From Gluconobacter cerevisiae (GTDB lineage Bacteria; Pseudomonadota; Alphaproteobacteria; Acetobacterales; Acetobacteraceae): 64,000 bases of DNA. This document shows positions 36,043-45,427 of this stretch, one piece after another. Below the pieces are notes generated by a model. That model was not told the DNA's origin. It did no database searches and was given only the letters and a program-made list of their open reading frames with translations. Position 1 is the stretch's first letter, and the number at the start of each line of letters is the position of its first letter. Both the position numbers and the translations under genes were made by a program. Where the stretch lies: NCBI RefSeq assembly GCF_015244675.1, contig NZ_JABCQO010000002.1:62001-126000 (forward strand), in the 5' to 3' direction.

Positions 36043-37038
36043 ATGTCCAGCACCCCTGACAACACTGCGCCCGCACGAAGCGGCACCGTTCCCGTAACGG
36101 TCCTGACCGGTTTTCTCGGCGCCGGCAAGACCACGCTTCTCAATCATATCCTGACAGCCGAGCATGGCCGTAAATATGCGGTTGTCGTGAACGAGTTCGG
36201 TGAACTCGGGATCGACAACGACCTCGTGGTGGATGCTGACGAGGAAGTGTTCGAAATGAACAACGGCTGCATCTGCTGCACGGTGCGTGGAGATCTGATC
36301 CGCATTCTGGGTAGTCTGCTGCGGCGTCGGAACCGGTTTGACGGCATCATCGTCGAAACGACCGGACTGGCCGATCCGGCTCCGGTCGCGCAGACATTCT
36401 TCGTGGATGAGAACCTCCGCGAAAAGGCGCGTCTGGACGCGGTCGTGACGGTTGTGGACGCATTTAACGTCATGGAAACGCTGGATGAAAGCCCCGAAGC
36501 CGTCAACCAGATCGCGTTTGCGGATGTGATCGTGCTGAACAAGACTGATCTCGCGGATGAAGAACGCCGCAAGGACATCGTGGCGCGTCTGCGGAAGATC
36601 AACGCCGTGGCGCAGATCCATGAGGCGCAGCATGGTGGCGTGAAGCTGACGGACATTCTGGACCGGGGTGGCTTTGATCTGGCACGCGCCCTCAAGACGA
36701 TGCCGGACTTTCTGGAAAACGATCATCATTCCCACGAGGAAGGCATCACCAGCATTTCCCTGAGCATCAAGGAGCCGATCGACCAGCCCCGCTTTCAGGC
36801 GTGGATCGGCGCGATCCTTCAGGAGCAGGGGGCGGACATTCTGCGGGCCAAGGGCATTCTGCACTTCAAGGGCGAGCAGAACCGTTTCGCGTTTCAGGCC
36901 GTGCACATGATGGCGGACGGAGACTTTATCGGCCCGTTCCGTGAGGGTGAGAGCCGGGACTCCCGTCTGGTGTTCATCGGACGCAATCTGAACCGTCCGC
37001 AGCTTCGGCGCGGCTTTGAAAGCTGCATTGCGGTATGA
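36043..37038 (+). CDS. CobW/COG0523 family metallochaperone GTPase
   Basis: The 331-residue G3E GTPase has Walker A GFLGAGKTT (23-31), the metal-binding C76-x-C78-C79 in NNGCICCTVRGDL, Walker B-like VETTGLADP, and the NKTDL specificity motif. A His-rich ENDHHSHEE linker precedes the CobW_C domain that ends QLRRGFESC. Family members (ZNG1/YeiR/YjiA) move zinc or other metals to client proteins. A strong ACGGAGG site precedes the ATG. The stop overlaps the WD40 gene start by four bases, showing tight coupling. Confidence 0.93.
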   Translation: MSSTPDNTAPARSGTVPVTVLTGFLGAGKTTLLNHILTAEHGRKYAVVVNEFGELGIDNDLVVDADEEVFEMNNGCICCTVRGDLIRILGSLLRRRNRFDGIIVETTGLADPAPVAQTFFVDENLREKARLDAVVTVVDAFNVMETLDESPEAVNQIAFADVIVLNKTDLADEERRKDIVARLRKINAVAQIHEAQHGGVKLTDILDRGGFDLARALKTMPDFLENDHHSHEEGITSISLSIKEPIDQPRFQAWIGAILQEQGADILRAKGILHFKGEQNRFAFQAVHMMADGDFIGPFREGESRDSRLVFIGRNLNRPQLRRGFESCIAV

Positions 37039-38075
37039 TACAGGATCTTCTGGCGGACCGGGGTGCTGAGCGCCGGTTCGAGAGCCCGATTGTTCATGTG
37101 GTCTCCTCCCGCGACGGACGTAGCTTTGCGGCGCTGACAGTGGATGGAGAGCTTGTTCTCATTCCGCGCGATCGTCTGCGGGATGCGGAAAGCTGGACAG
37201 TCGTGGCCGCGCATGATGGCGGGTTGTGTCTGGCTCAGGGCTGCGAACCTGATTCGTTTTTGTCCGGTGGCGAGGACGGAAAGCTCGTTCGGACCTTTGC
37301 CGATGGCCGCACGGATGTGCTGCACGAAGGGCGCCGCTGGATCGACTGCGTGGCCAGCACGACGGATCATCTGGCGTTTTCGTCTGGAAAGCAGATCGAG
37401 GTCCGTGCGGCGGAAGGGCACCAGACGCTCAAGGTTCTGGAACATCCTTCGACCGTGACCGGCATCGTGTTCGATGCCAAGGGCAAGCGAATTGCGGCGT
37501 CACATTATAATGGTGTGTCGATGTGGTTCGTGCAGGCCAAGGTTGATAGCGTGCGGCCGTTCGAATGGAAGGGCAGCCATATCGCAATTGCCATCCATCC
37601 GGGCGGTGAGGCGCTGGTGACGTCCATGCAGGAAAATGATCTGCATGGCTGGCGTCTGTCTGACGGGCACAACATGCGTATGAGCGGCTATCCGAAGCAG
37701 GTGAAGTCCATGGGCTTTACGCGTAACGGACGCTGGCTTGCGACGGCGGGGGCCGATGCGATCGTCCTGTGGCCGTTTACGGGTGGTGGCCCGATGGGCA
37801 AGGCTCCGGCGGAACTGGCGCGGCTGCCGGGTCTGTTCGTCAGTGCGGTCTGTCCGAACCCGAAGGAAGACATCATTGCTGCGGGTTATGAGGACGGGAC
37901 GGTCGTTCTGGCGGAAATCGGCGGCGGGGACCAGCGCGTCCTGCCGCTATGCTCGGGGCAGGATACGAAGCGCGGTAAGGTGACGTCGCTGGGCTTCACG
38001 CCGCAGGGTGGGGCGCTGCTCTTTGGGACCGAAGACGGCGTTCTGGCTGCAATCGACTTGTCCAAAGGTGATTAA
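37035..38075 (+). CDS. WD40-repeat protein coupled to the COG0523 GTPase
   Basis: The 346-residue protein is a predicted beta-propeller of about seven blades: repeating 40-45-residue units such as FAALTVDGELVLI, FLSGGEDGKLVRTF, IAASHYNGVSMWF, LATAGADAIVLWPF, IAAGYEDGTVVLAEI and LLFGTEDGVLAAIDL. WD40 proteins are protein-binding scaffolds. It has no signal peptide. An ATGA overlap with the GTPase suggests it works with the metallochaperone, perhaps as a client adaptor; this is inference from context. It is the last gene of the pair; 86 bases separate it from the HWE kinase. Confidence 0.83.
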   Translation: MIQDLLADRGAERRFESPIVHVVSSRDGRSFAALTVDGELVLIPRDRLRDAESWTVVAAHDGGLCLAQGCEPDSFLSGGEDGKLVRTFADGRTDVLHEGRRWIDCVASTTDHLAFSSGKQIEVRAAEGHQTLKVLEHPSTVTGIVFDAKGKRIAASHYNGVSMWFVQAKVDSVRPFEWKGSHIAIAIHPGGEALVTSMQENDLHGWRLSDGHNMRMSGYPKQVKSMGFTRNGRWLATAGADAIVLWPFTGGGPMGKAPAELARLPGLFVSAVCPNPKEDIIAAGYEDGTVVLAEIGGGDQRVLPLCSGQDTKRGKVTSLGFTPQGGALLFGTEDGVLAAIDLSKGD

Positions 38076-38161
38076 GTTTCACAATCAATCTATTTGGTTC
38101 CTGAAGTAATCCAGGCTCCGGATGCGGTATGGCTTGAAATGCTGATTTAATTGTTGGCAGT

Positions 38162-40213
38162 GTGGAAACGCGCTATGTCTGTCTGACGCAGAGTAGAGCT
38201 CTCGTTCAGGAGGCGTATCTGGAGGCTGTATCACCATTGGCAGCGCTGGGGGGAAGACCTTCCGGTCTGGATATTGATCGAGGTCTGGAAGCCTTTTCAG
38301 ACCTCGATTTGGGCGATATTGCAGTCTCTGCGGCTGCACTGTGTCGCGCGCCGATTGCTCTTGTCAGTATATTGGATGGAGACCACCTCTGGTTTCCGGC
38401 CCGTTTCGGAACGGATCAGGTTTACGGGGTGCTGGCCGGTTCGGGATGTGCGGCAGTTTTAGCCCACGGGACCTCGGTGGTGATTCCCGATCTGATGATG
38501 GATCCTGAAACGCAGAAAAACGGCCTTGTCTGTGGAGAGCCGGGATTGCGGTTCTATGCCGGATATCCGCTGGTCACGGCTGAGAACAGGATTTTCGGCA
38601 CTCTGTGTGTCATGGACCTGGAAACGCGACCGCAGGGGCTGTCTCAGCAGGAAAGTGACGGTCTGGCAGCTCTGGCGCGACAGGCCATGCGATTGATGGG
38701 ACTGCGCCGGGAACGTCTGGCTCTTCAGGCGCAACAGGTGGATCTGGAGCGCCGACAGGCACGGGAAAAATATGCCCTCCAGCAGGCTGCAGGGGCCGCA
38801 GGCGGTGTGGGCATCTATGAATATGATCTGGTCAGTGGAGACATTACGGTTTCCCCTGAAGTCTGCCGTATCATTGGGATTCCTGTTACCGAAGTCGTGA
38901 CGGCCGTTCAGTGGGCCATGAGGGTTCATGAGGACGACAGGGAACGGATTCCCCTTGTGTCACAGCTCATGGACGGCTCGGCACCTCTGAAACTTGAATA
39001 TCGCGTCATCCGGGCGGGCGACCGGAAGGAGCGATGGATACTGCGACAGGGGATGCTGGACAGGGACTGGGCTGGGCGCCCGATCCGGCTGATCGGAACA
39101 ATTCAGGATATCACGCCCGAAAAAAACGCCACCAGCCGCCTGACGACACTTCTGGCGGTAGGGGATGCCCTGAGGATGGCGACGACGCGCAGGCAGGCTC
39201 TTACAGAAGCATGTCAGCTTCTGGGTGGACGCCTTGATGTGCAGCGTGTCGGGTTTGCCGTTATTGCGGTTTGTGATGCGGTTTTTACTATTGATCTCGG
39301 TTGGTGCAGCCCAGATGTGTCACCGATTTCGGGAAATTTGCAGTTTCGGGTCTTTCGCAGGACGTCTGATTTCCTGCGTAGCGGGGCTGTCCTTATTGTG
39401 GACGATATTTCCAGCCCGCCCTGGATGCAGGAGGAGCAGAATGCCTGTCGGGCATTGCAGATGGAAGCGCAGATTGTCGTTCCGAAAATGGATCATGACA
39501 AGCTGACGGGATGTCTGTTCGTTCACAGCGCCACACCACGTGACTGGACGCTGGATGAAACATCCTTCATTCGCACGGCCGCAGACCGGATCTTTACGGC
39601 GCTGGATGAATGGGATGCCGAAGTGCGGCAGGACATCGTCAACCATGAAATCCTGCATCGTCTGAAAAATACCCTCAGCATCGTCCAAAGCCTCGCACAT
39701 CAGGGGTTCCGGAACGTGGATGATCAGGGGCCACTCACAACATTCACATCCCGTCTCGTTGCACTTAGCGCCGCGCATGACCTGCTGATGCGACGGAACT
39801 GGCAGTCCACGGATCTGGCAAGTCTGGTCTGTGGCGTACTCACCCCACTGGGCATCGAAAACCGGGTCGAGGTCTCGGGGCCGTTTCTCAAATTGGGTCC
39901 TGATACGGCGACATCTTTTTCGATGGTGCTGCATGAACTGGCGACGAACGCCATGAAATATGGCGCCCTGAGTATTGCGGACGGGAAGGTGTTTTTGAGC
40001 TGGACGATTACAGGAACAGGTGAAGCTGCGGTGATGTCTCTGACATGGCGGGAGGTTGGCGGCCCGCCAGTTACGCCACCTGAACGAACCGGGTTTGGTG
40101 TACGTCTTCTCAAAGCCGGATTGGGTCGGTACGGAAAAACGGAACTTCATTACGCTCCAACGGGTTTATGTGCAGACCTGACTGCCCCGACCCTGTCACT
40201 TGCAACACTCTGA
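38162..40213 (+). CDS. HWE-family hybrid-sensor histidine kinase (GAF-PAS-GAF)
   Basis: The 683-residue cytosolic kinase has a GAF domain (about 35-185), a PAS domain with PAC (about 205-320), a second GAF (about 330-475) and an HWE kinase core. HWE markers are NHEILHRLKNTLSIVQSLAHQ with the phospho-acceptor His (about residue 500), HELATNAMKYGALS and WREVGGP. A GTG start is used and no clear ribosome-binding site is seen. The single-domain response regulator that follows is the likely partner. The ligand or signal is unknown. Confidence 0.88.
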   Translation: METRYVCLTQSRALVQEAYLEAVSPLAALGGRPSGLDIDRGLEAFSDLDLGDIAVSAAALCRAPIALVSILDGDHLWFPARFGTDQVYGVLAGSGCAAVLAHGTSVVIPDLMMDPETQKNGLVCGEPGLRFYAGYPLVTAENRIFGTLCVMDLETRPQGLSQQESDGLAALARQAMRLMGLRRERLALQAQQVDLERRQAREKYALQQAAGAAGGVGIYEYDLVSGDITVSPEVCRIIGIPVTEVVTAVQWAMRVHEDDRERIPLVSQLMDGSAPLKLEYRVIRAGDRKERWILRQGMLDRDWAGRPIRLIGTIQDITPEKNATSRLTTLLAVGDALRMATTRRQALTEACQLLGGRLDVQRVGFAVIAVCDAVFTIDLGWCSPDVSPISGNLQFRVFRRTSDFLRSGAVLIVDDISSPPWMQEEQNACRALQMEAQIVVPKMDHDKLTGCLFVHSATPRDWTLDETSFIRTAADRIFTALDEWDAEVRQDIVNHEILHRLKNTLSIVQSLAHQGFRNVDDQGPLTTFTSRLVALSAAHDLLMRRNWQSTDLASLVCGVLTPLGIENRVEVSGPFLKLGPDTATSFSMVLHELATNAMKYGALSIADGKVFLSWTITGTGEAAVMSLTWREVGGPPVTPPERTGFGVRLLKAGLGRYGKTELHYAPTGLCADLTAPTLSLATL

Positions 40214-40238
40214 GACTGCCTGGAGACCCGTATCTTTC

Positions 40239-40610
40239 ATGTTGGAGGACCCTGACACGCGGCCCACAATCCTGATTGTCGAAGACATCGTGTTTATTCG
40301 CATGATGACGGAAGACTATTTCGAGAATGCCGGTTTCAGAACTCTGAGTGCCCGCTCGACATGGGAGGCGATTGCATTTCTCGAAACGGATCCGACAATC
40401 CGCTACCTGTTTGCCGACATCCACCTGCCGGACGGTGATGATGGTCCGAGGCTTGCTGAAACAGCACGAAAATGCTGGCCTCCCGTCAAAATCATTCTGA
40501 CCTCTGCGGACATACCCGCAGATCAGGTCCGGTTTCCGATCCGTGACCTTTTCGTCCCCAAACCTTATAGCCTCGATCAGGTCAGAAAAGCTTTTGAGAC
40601 GATGACCTGA
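40239..40610 (+). CDS. Single-domain response regulator
   Basis: The 123-residue protein is a receiver domain alone: ILIVEDIVFIRMM with the acidic pocket, FADIHLPDGDDG with the phospho-acceptor Asp, ILTSAD with Thr/Ser, and FVPKPYS with the Lys. Having no output domain, it may pass phosphate onward or act by protein contact, as with many HWE partners. It lies 25 bases after the kinase. ATG at 40239 has GGAGA upstream; an in-frame TTG at 40200 is an alternative. Its stop abuts the convergent SelW-like gene's stop with no spacer. Confidence 0.86.
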   Translation: MLEDPDTRPTILIVEDIVFIRMMTEDYFENAGFRTLSARSTWEAIAFLETDPTIRYLFADIHLPDGDDGPRLAETARKCWPPVKIILTSADIPADQVRFPIRDLFVPKPYSLDQVRKAFETMT

Positions 40611-40910
40611 TCAGGACTGCTGATCGGAGGGGCGGTCGGTGTGTCCGAGGTCGCGGTCGGGGGCGATAACGTCCCGCACGCGCTGTTTCAGTTCCTTGGG
40701 GCCGGGGAACCCTCCGTCGCGCTTGCGCTCCCAGACCAGCATTTCGTTGACATGAATTTCGAACCGGCCGCCGGTATCGGGGATCAGCGCGACTTCGCCC
40801 AGAGCCTGACCAAATGTCGAAAGCAGTTCCTGAGCCATCCAGCCAGAACGGAGCAGCCAGTTGCATTGTGTGCAATAGCGGATGGAGACACGGGGAGCAG
40901 TGGACGTCAT
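40611..40910 (-). CDS. SelW/SelT/SelH-family (Rdx) thioredoxin-like protein
   Basis: This 99-residue protein has the CxxC redox motif (Cys13-x2-Cys16 in RYCTQCNWLLR) and the typical continuation FGQALGEVALIPDTGGRFEIHV and the FPGPKELKQRVRD segment. These place it in the selenoprotein W-like Rdx family, here with Cys rather than selenocysteine. The family is thioredoxin-fold with a proposed redox role. Convergent with the response regulator; its upstream region diverges from the PAP2 gene. Confidence 0.88.
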   Translation of the reverse strand: MTSTAPRVSIRYCTQCNWLLRSGWMAQELLSTFGQALGEVALIPDTGGRFEIHVNEMLVWERKRDGGFPGPKELKQRVRDVIAPDRDLGHTDRPSDQQS

Positions 40911-41048
40911 GGGGCGATCCTGTCGGGTTTTGGAATTCGGAGACTGTCATGAGGGCTTCATGTGGAAAAGCCTTCGCGTCAGAGACGGCGGACGTTAAGG
41001 GTACGGGTTGTTATTCTGTTTCACTACTCTGACGGGATTTTCCGGCCC

Positions 41049-41843
41049 ATGCGTTCTGCCACTCGTTTGCCTGTAGCGTTGCTTCTGTGTGCGACTGTTC
41101 TTTCGGCCTGCGCGCCATCAGCGCGGTACAACGAGGCATTGCCTGAAAGCGCCGCACCGGACGAGCGGCTCGTTCTGGCGCCGCCTCCCGTGGCAGGCAG
41201 CGCGGCGCAGCTTGACGATGACCGGGTTTTCCGCGCGACCCGCGCTCTGAAGGATACGCCACGCTGGCAACTGGCGCAGAGCGACGCGGATCTGGAACCA
41301 GCAGACTTGGTGCGCGACTTCTCCTGTGCGGCAGGCTTTGATATCGACCTCGCAAAGGCACCGCATCTGGCGCGGGTGTTGGAGCGGATCCGTCATGCTG
41401 TCGGACACCGGACATCCGAAGCCAAGACATACTGGCACCGGACGCGCCCCTTTGTCGGCACAAATTTGCCGATCTGTACGTCTCCCGAGGGTCTTGGCCT
41501 GCATTCGTCCTACCCGTCAGGACATACGACGGCGGGATATGGCATGGCGCTCCTTCTGGCGCATCTGATGCCAGAACATGCCACGGCGCTGCTCCAGCGC
41601 GGCCGCGTGTTCGGGGAAAGCCGGATCGTCTGTGGCGTGCATTGGAAATCCGACGTTCAGGCTGGCTATCTGAATGCGTCATCCCTGATGGATGCGCTTC
41701 TGGCCAATCCGGAACTTCAGGCCGATCTGACAGCGGCGCGGCACGAACTGCTGGCGATGCAGGAGCATCCCGCCGCACCTGATGCGGCACGTTGTGCGGT
41801 GGAACAGGATGCCGCGACGCACTCTTTGCTGAGCGAACAGTAA
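41049..41843 (+). CDS. PAP2-family (class A-like) acid phosphatase lipoprotein
   Basis: The 264-residue protein has a lipoprotein signal with lipobox LSAC (Cys21), so it is probably anchored to the membrane on the periplasmic side. The phosphatase motifs are complete: K126-x6-R133-P134, PSGH at 156-159, and S-R192-x5-H198-x3-D202. It resembles class A non-specific acid phosphatases. It likely dephosphorylates organic phosphates outside the cytoplasm. A longer frame to 40962 is rejected because the ATG at 41049 starts the signal peptide. Confidence 0.86.
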   Translation: MRSATRLPVALLLCATVLSACAPSARYNEALPESAAPDERLVLAPPPVAGSAAQLDDDRVFRATRALKDTPRWQLAQSDADLEPADLVRDFSCAAGFDIDLAKAPHLARVLERIRHAVGHRTSEAKTYWHRTRPFVGTNLPICTSPEGLGLHSSYPSGHTTAGYGMALLLAHLMPEHATALLQRGRVFGESRIVCGVHWKSDVQAGYLNASSLMDALLANPELQADLTAARHELLAMQEHPAAPDAARCAVEQDAATHSLLSEQ

Positions 41844-41870
41844 GGCGGGACGGACGGCGCTTCTGAAGAA

Positions 41871-43313
41871 TCAGGGCGCTGGTTTTTTCTTGTCCGACGG
41901 GGGCGGGTTGTGATGGGCGGCGCGATCGTTCGCTTCCATGAAGCGGTCGGCAAGGCAGCTGTAGAGCGAATGCGGGCAGATCATCTTCGAGACGCCGAAC
42001 GCCAGAAAGGACGTGGCCAGCAGTGCAAGCGTGACCTGCTGGTTATCGCACATTTCCATGACGATGATCGTAGCGGTCAGCGGGGACTGCGACATGCCGC
42101 AGAAATATGCCACCGTGCCAAGTAGCACCACCGCGCCCGGCGTAGTGTGCGGCAGGAACTGCTCTACCCAGCCGCCAATTCCTGCGCCAATGGCGAGGGA
42201 GGGGGCGAACATGCCGCCGGGGATGCCGGAGCAGTACGAGACGATCATCGCCAGATATTTGAGGACGAAGAACGAGGCGGGATAGTGCTCGGTGCCGTTG
42301 AAAATAGCGCTGGCTTGATCATAGCCGGTGCCGTAGGTGGCGCCTTTGGAGACGAGGCCGATCAGGGCCAGTATGAAGCCGCAGATTGCTGCGAAGGCGA
42401 TCGGGCGTGTCGCGGCGAACTGCCCGACCCGCCCCGGAATGCCGCGTGAAGCCTTGATGAGAATGGCCGAGAAACTGCCTCCCGCAAGGCCGCCGAGAAT
42501 GCCGCAGGTCAGAACCGCGATCCATGCCGTGCCGACAGGAACGTCCACGTCCGCATGGCCGAAATAGGTGTAGTTGCCGATCAGGGCGATGGCCGTGACG
42601 CCAGACAGGACGACAACCGTGAGGGTACGGCCCGAGGTCTTCTGTTCGAAGGAATGGGAGAGTTCCTCAATGGCGAACATGATTCCGGCCAGAGGCGTAT
42701 TGAACGCCGCGGCCATGCCTGCAGCGCCGCCTGCAAGGATCATGCTGCGCCGCGCGGCGATGTTTGACTGTCCCAGCAGGCGTGAGAAGGCATGCATGAT
42801 GGACGCGCCAACCTGAACGCTCGGGCCTTCACGCCCGATGGACGCGCCGCAGATCAGGCCGAAGGACGTCAGCAGAATTTTTCCGAGAGATGTCTTGAGA
42901 GACAGGACCCGGTCGACGACCGCGACATTCTCGATATGCAGGGTTGCGATTGTCTGGGGAATGCCGGAGCCCTGCGCGCCCTTGAAGATGGTCCGCGTGG
43001 CCCATGTGATGAGTGCCAGTCCAGCCGGAGCCACGACCAGCATGGCGGCTGGATGCCAGGCGACGATCTGATGGCGCACGTCCGCTGCCCAATTGCCCAT
43101 TCTCGCGAAGAATACCGCCACGATACCAACCAGAACCGCGCCCAGCCAGTAAACTGCCGTGCGGCGCCACTGGTTCGTCGTAACTTTTGCTGAACGCCTC
43201 AAATGCAGAATGCGGTCTTTGCGGCGCATGGCGTGCTGTGAAGAGCGCGTATCCGAAGCAGGAGGCTCTGCGGGAACAGCGGCAACAGGAGAAGGAGGCG
43301 GTGTATCGGCCAA
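41871..43313 (-). CDS. ClC-family chloride channel or Cl-/H+ antiporter
   Basis: The protein (480 residues from the TTG at 43313) has the ClC selectivity motifs GSGIP (116-119 region), GREGP (160-164, gating Glu162) and a later GIPGGMFAPSLAIGAG segment, with about ten or more helices. The gating Glu is typical of transporters as well as channels, so it may be an antiporter. The N-terminal 45 residues are Pro/Ala-rich then basic. The start is uncertain: an ATG at 43229 would remove 28 residues and no site has a good ribosome-binding sequence. It lies after two CDF exporters in the same direction with 188 bases between. Confidence 0.9.
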   Translation of the reverse strand: MADTPPPSPVAAVPAEPPASDTRSSQHAMRRKDRILHLRRSAKVTTNQWRRTAVYWLGAVLVGIVAVFFARMGNWAADVRHQIVAWHPAAMLVVAPAGLALITWATRTIFKGAQGSGIPQTIATLHIENVAVVDRVLSLKTSLGKILLTSFGLICGASIGREGPSVQVGASIMHAFSRLLGQSNIAARRSMILAGGAAGMAAAFNTPLAGIMFAIEELSHSFEQKTSGRTLTVVVLSGVTAIALIGNYTYFGHADVDVPVGTAWIAVLTCGILGGLAGGSFSAILIKASRGIPGRVGQFAATRPIAFAAICGFILALIGLVSKGATYGTGYDQASAIFNGTEHYPASFFVLKYLAMIVSYCSGIPGGMFAPSLAIGAGIGGWVEQFLPHTTPGAVVLLGTVAYFCGMSQSPLTATIIVMEMCDNQQVTLALLATSFLAFGVSKMICPHSLYSCLADRFMEANDRAAHHNPPPSDKKKPAP

Positions 43314-43501
43314 TATTCGGACGTCCGGGAAGGAGGGTCGGGCTGTGGAGGATACGCCCGGTTCAGGCCCGTGCGCTGATGAGGAGCACCTGCCACCAAC
43401 GCGGGAGGAGGGTCAAGGGTTCTCCGCCGATGAGGCGCAGGTGGCCGAATCCGTTTCGGATTGTGTCATAAACCGCACAGTCAGCGCCGCTTACCCTATC
43501 T

Positions 43502-44395
43502 TCAGCTCAGGACAAGGGCGCCGGAATGCTTGGCCTTGTCTTCAGGCTCGACATGGATGTGGATAGAGGCGCGGCCCAGTTCGGAGCGGATGGCGGCTTC
43601 GATCTGGTCGCAGATTTCGTGGGCGTCGTGGACGGTCAGGGCGCTCGGAACCACGAGATGGAACTCCACGAAAGACAGGGCGCCGACTTTGCGGATACGG
43701 AGGTCATGGGCTTCCAGCGCGCCGGTGGCGCTGGCGGAAATCACAGCCTTGACTGCCTCCATCTGTTCGGGAGACGGCGCTTCGTCCATCAGGCCGGACA
43801 GGGAATGCTTCATCATGGAGAAGCCGGCGCGCATGACGTTCAGCGCGACCAGTCCGGACAGGATGGCGTCGAGGCGATCCCATTTCAGCAGCGGGATAAG
43901 GGACACGCCGATCACGAGTGCCACGGTCGCCCAGACATCCGAAACAACATGTTCGCCTGCGGCCTGAAGCGCCTGTGAGGATTGCTTGCGGCCGACCGCG
44001 ACCAGGATACGGCCCCAGACGAGATTGACCAGTCCGGCCAGAGCGTTGAGCGCCACACCGGAGAAGGGCGCGCGGATGGGCTCGGGATGGCGCCAGTCAT
44101 GAACGGCGATGACCAGAATACCGACGGCCGTCAGGACGACCAGAACGCCTTCGAGGACCGCAGATAGATATTCCGCCTTGCCGTGGCCGTAGGGATGGTT
44201 GTCGTCGGCCGGAAGCGCTGCGACGGACATGGCCCAGAGCGTTCCGACAGCCGCCACGACGTTCAGGATGGTCTCGATCGCGTCCGAAAGCAGGGCGCTG
44301 GAGCCGGAGACCACGTAGGCCGCGTATTTGATGGCGAGCACCACCACGCTCAGCGCGATGGAGGCCCGGGCGACCTTGATACGGGTTGATGTCAT
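43502..44395 (-). CDS. Cation diffusion facilitator, FieF-like clade
   Basis: The 297-residue protein has six predicted helices and the CDF motifs SDAIETILN and HPYGHGKAEYLSA and GEHVVSDVW, then a cytoplasmic C-terminal domain (RKVGALSFVEFHLVV, IHIHVEPE). The transport site would be E-T-I-L-N in helix 2 and H-V-V-S-D in helix 5, rather than the DxxxD / HxxxD of FieF, so its metal preference may differ from zinc. It starts 9 bases after the end of the upstream CDF gene. The ions transported cannot be read directly. Confidence 0.87.
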   Translation of the reverse strand: MTSTRIKVARASIALSVVVLAIKYAAYVVSGSSALLSDAIETILNVVAAVGTLWAMSVAALPADDNHPYGHGKAEYLSAVLEGVLVVLTAVGILVIAVHDWRHPEPIRAPFSGVALNALAGLVNLVWGRILVAVGRKQSSQALQAAGEHVVSDVWATVALVIGVSLIPLLKWDRLDAILSGLVALNVMRAGFSMMKHSLSGLMDEAPSPEQMEAVKAVISASATGALEAHDLRIRKVGALSFVEFHLVVPSALTVHDAHEICDQIEAAIRSELGRASIHIHVEPEDKAKHSGALVLS

Positions 44396-44404
44396 GACGC
44401 GTCC

Positions 44405-45427
44405 TCAGCAGCAGGGCTGGTGCGTGTCGCAGACGGCGGGCTGTGTTTCAAGCTGGAAAGTGGGATGGGCGATGTCAAACTGCGTCCGGAGCAGCGCTGC
44501 GGCGCGCGCGATGATCCGGTCGGGGCTGACGGGATGTGTAGGGTCGCAGAGGAGATGGACGGTCAGGGCGGTCTCGGTCGTGCTCATGGCCCAGATATGC
44601 AGATGATGCAGCCCGGACACGCCTTCGACGGAAAGCAGCGCGGTCTGAACGGCGTCTGGATCGATCCCTGCCGGGACCGCATCCAGCGCCAGATCCAGTG
44701 AACGGCGCAGCAGGGACCATGTCCCGATGACGATGGAGGCCGAGACGATCAGGCTCATGATGGGGTCGATGATCGTATAGCCCGTAAACGAAATGAGCAG
44801 TCCGGCGATGACGACTGAAAACGCCATAACGGCATCTGCCGCCATGTGCAGGAAAGCACCACGGATGTTGAGGTCGCTCGATGCGCCTTTCATGAACAGC
44901 AGGGCCGTGACGGCGTTGACGGCGATCCCGACCAGCGCGACCCAACTGATGATCTCGCCCTGAACCATCTCGTGGGAGAACAGGCGCAGGACGGATTCCC
45001 AGACGATGCCGCCGGTCACAAGCAGCAGGATCGTGGCGTTCGCAAGAGCCGAGAGGATCGTGGAGCGGCGCAGGCCGTAGGTGAAGCGCGCGCTGGACGG
45101 ACGGGTCGCGAGCACCTGTGCCAGCCATGCACCTGCAAGGCCCAATACATCGGACAGGTTGTGCCCTGCATCGGCCAGCAGGGACATCGAATGCGCCCAG
45201 ACACCCCACAGCGCTTCCCCGGCGACATAGGCCGTGTTCAGGGCGATCCCGATGGCGAAGGCCGCACCGAAACTTGTCGGGGCATGGACATGCTGATGGC
45301 CGAATCCGAAGCCATGACTGTGTCCGTCGCCATCCGCGTGGTCGTGATCGTCATGGTCCGCATGATCATGCAGGGCTGCGGTGTCATGATGGGGGTGATC
45401 GCAGGCGTGGTGGGGATCTGAAGTCAT
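44405..45427 (-). CDS. Zn/Cd efflux CDF transporter, ZitB/CzcD-like
   Basis: The 340-residue CDF protein has a His/Asp-rich N-terminus (about 1-45, many HDH repeats) followed by six helices. The site motifs are ADAGHNLSD (HxxxD) in helix 2 and HMAADAVMAF (HxxxD) in helix 5, as in zinc exporters. The C-terminal domain ends with CDTHQPCC, a Cys-rich tail. It probably exports Zn2+ or Cd2+ to the periplasm. A second, different CDF lies downstream. The 149 bases upstream are shared with the divergent DJ-1 gene. Confidence 0.9.
   Translation of the reverse strand: MTSDPHHACDHPHHDTAALHDHADHDDHDHADGDGHSHGFGFGHQHVHAPTSFGAAFAIGIALNTAYVAGEALWGVWAHSMSLLADAGHNLSDVLGLAGAWLAQVLATRPSSARFTYGLRRSTILSALANATILLLVTGGIVWESVLRLFSHEMVQGEIISWVALVGIAVNAVTALLFMKGASSDLNIRGAFLHMAADAVMAFSVVIAGLLISFTGYTIIDPIMSLIVSASIVIGTWSLLRRSLDLALDAVPAGIDPDAVQTALLSVEGVSGLHHLHIWAMSTTETALTVHLLCDPTHPVSPDRIIARAAALLRTQFDIAHPTFQLETQPAVCDTHQPCC

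Noticed and set aside
38085-38339. 84-codon minus-strand frame in the WD40-HWE spacer
   Set aside because: It runs into the HWE kinase coding region and has no recognisable motifs.
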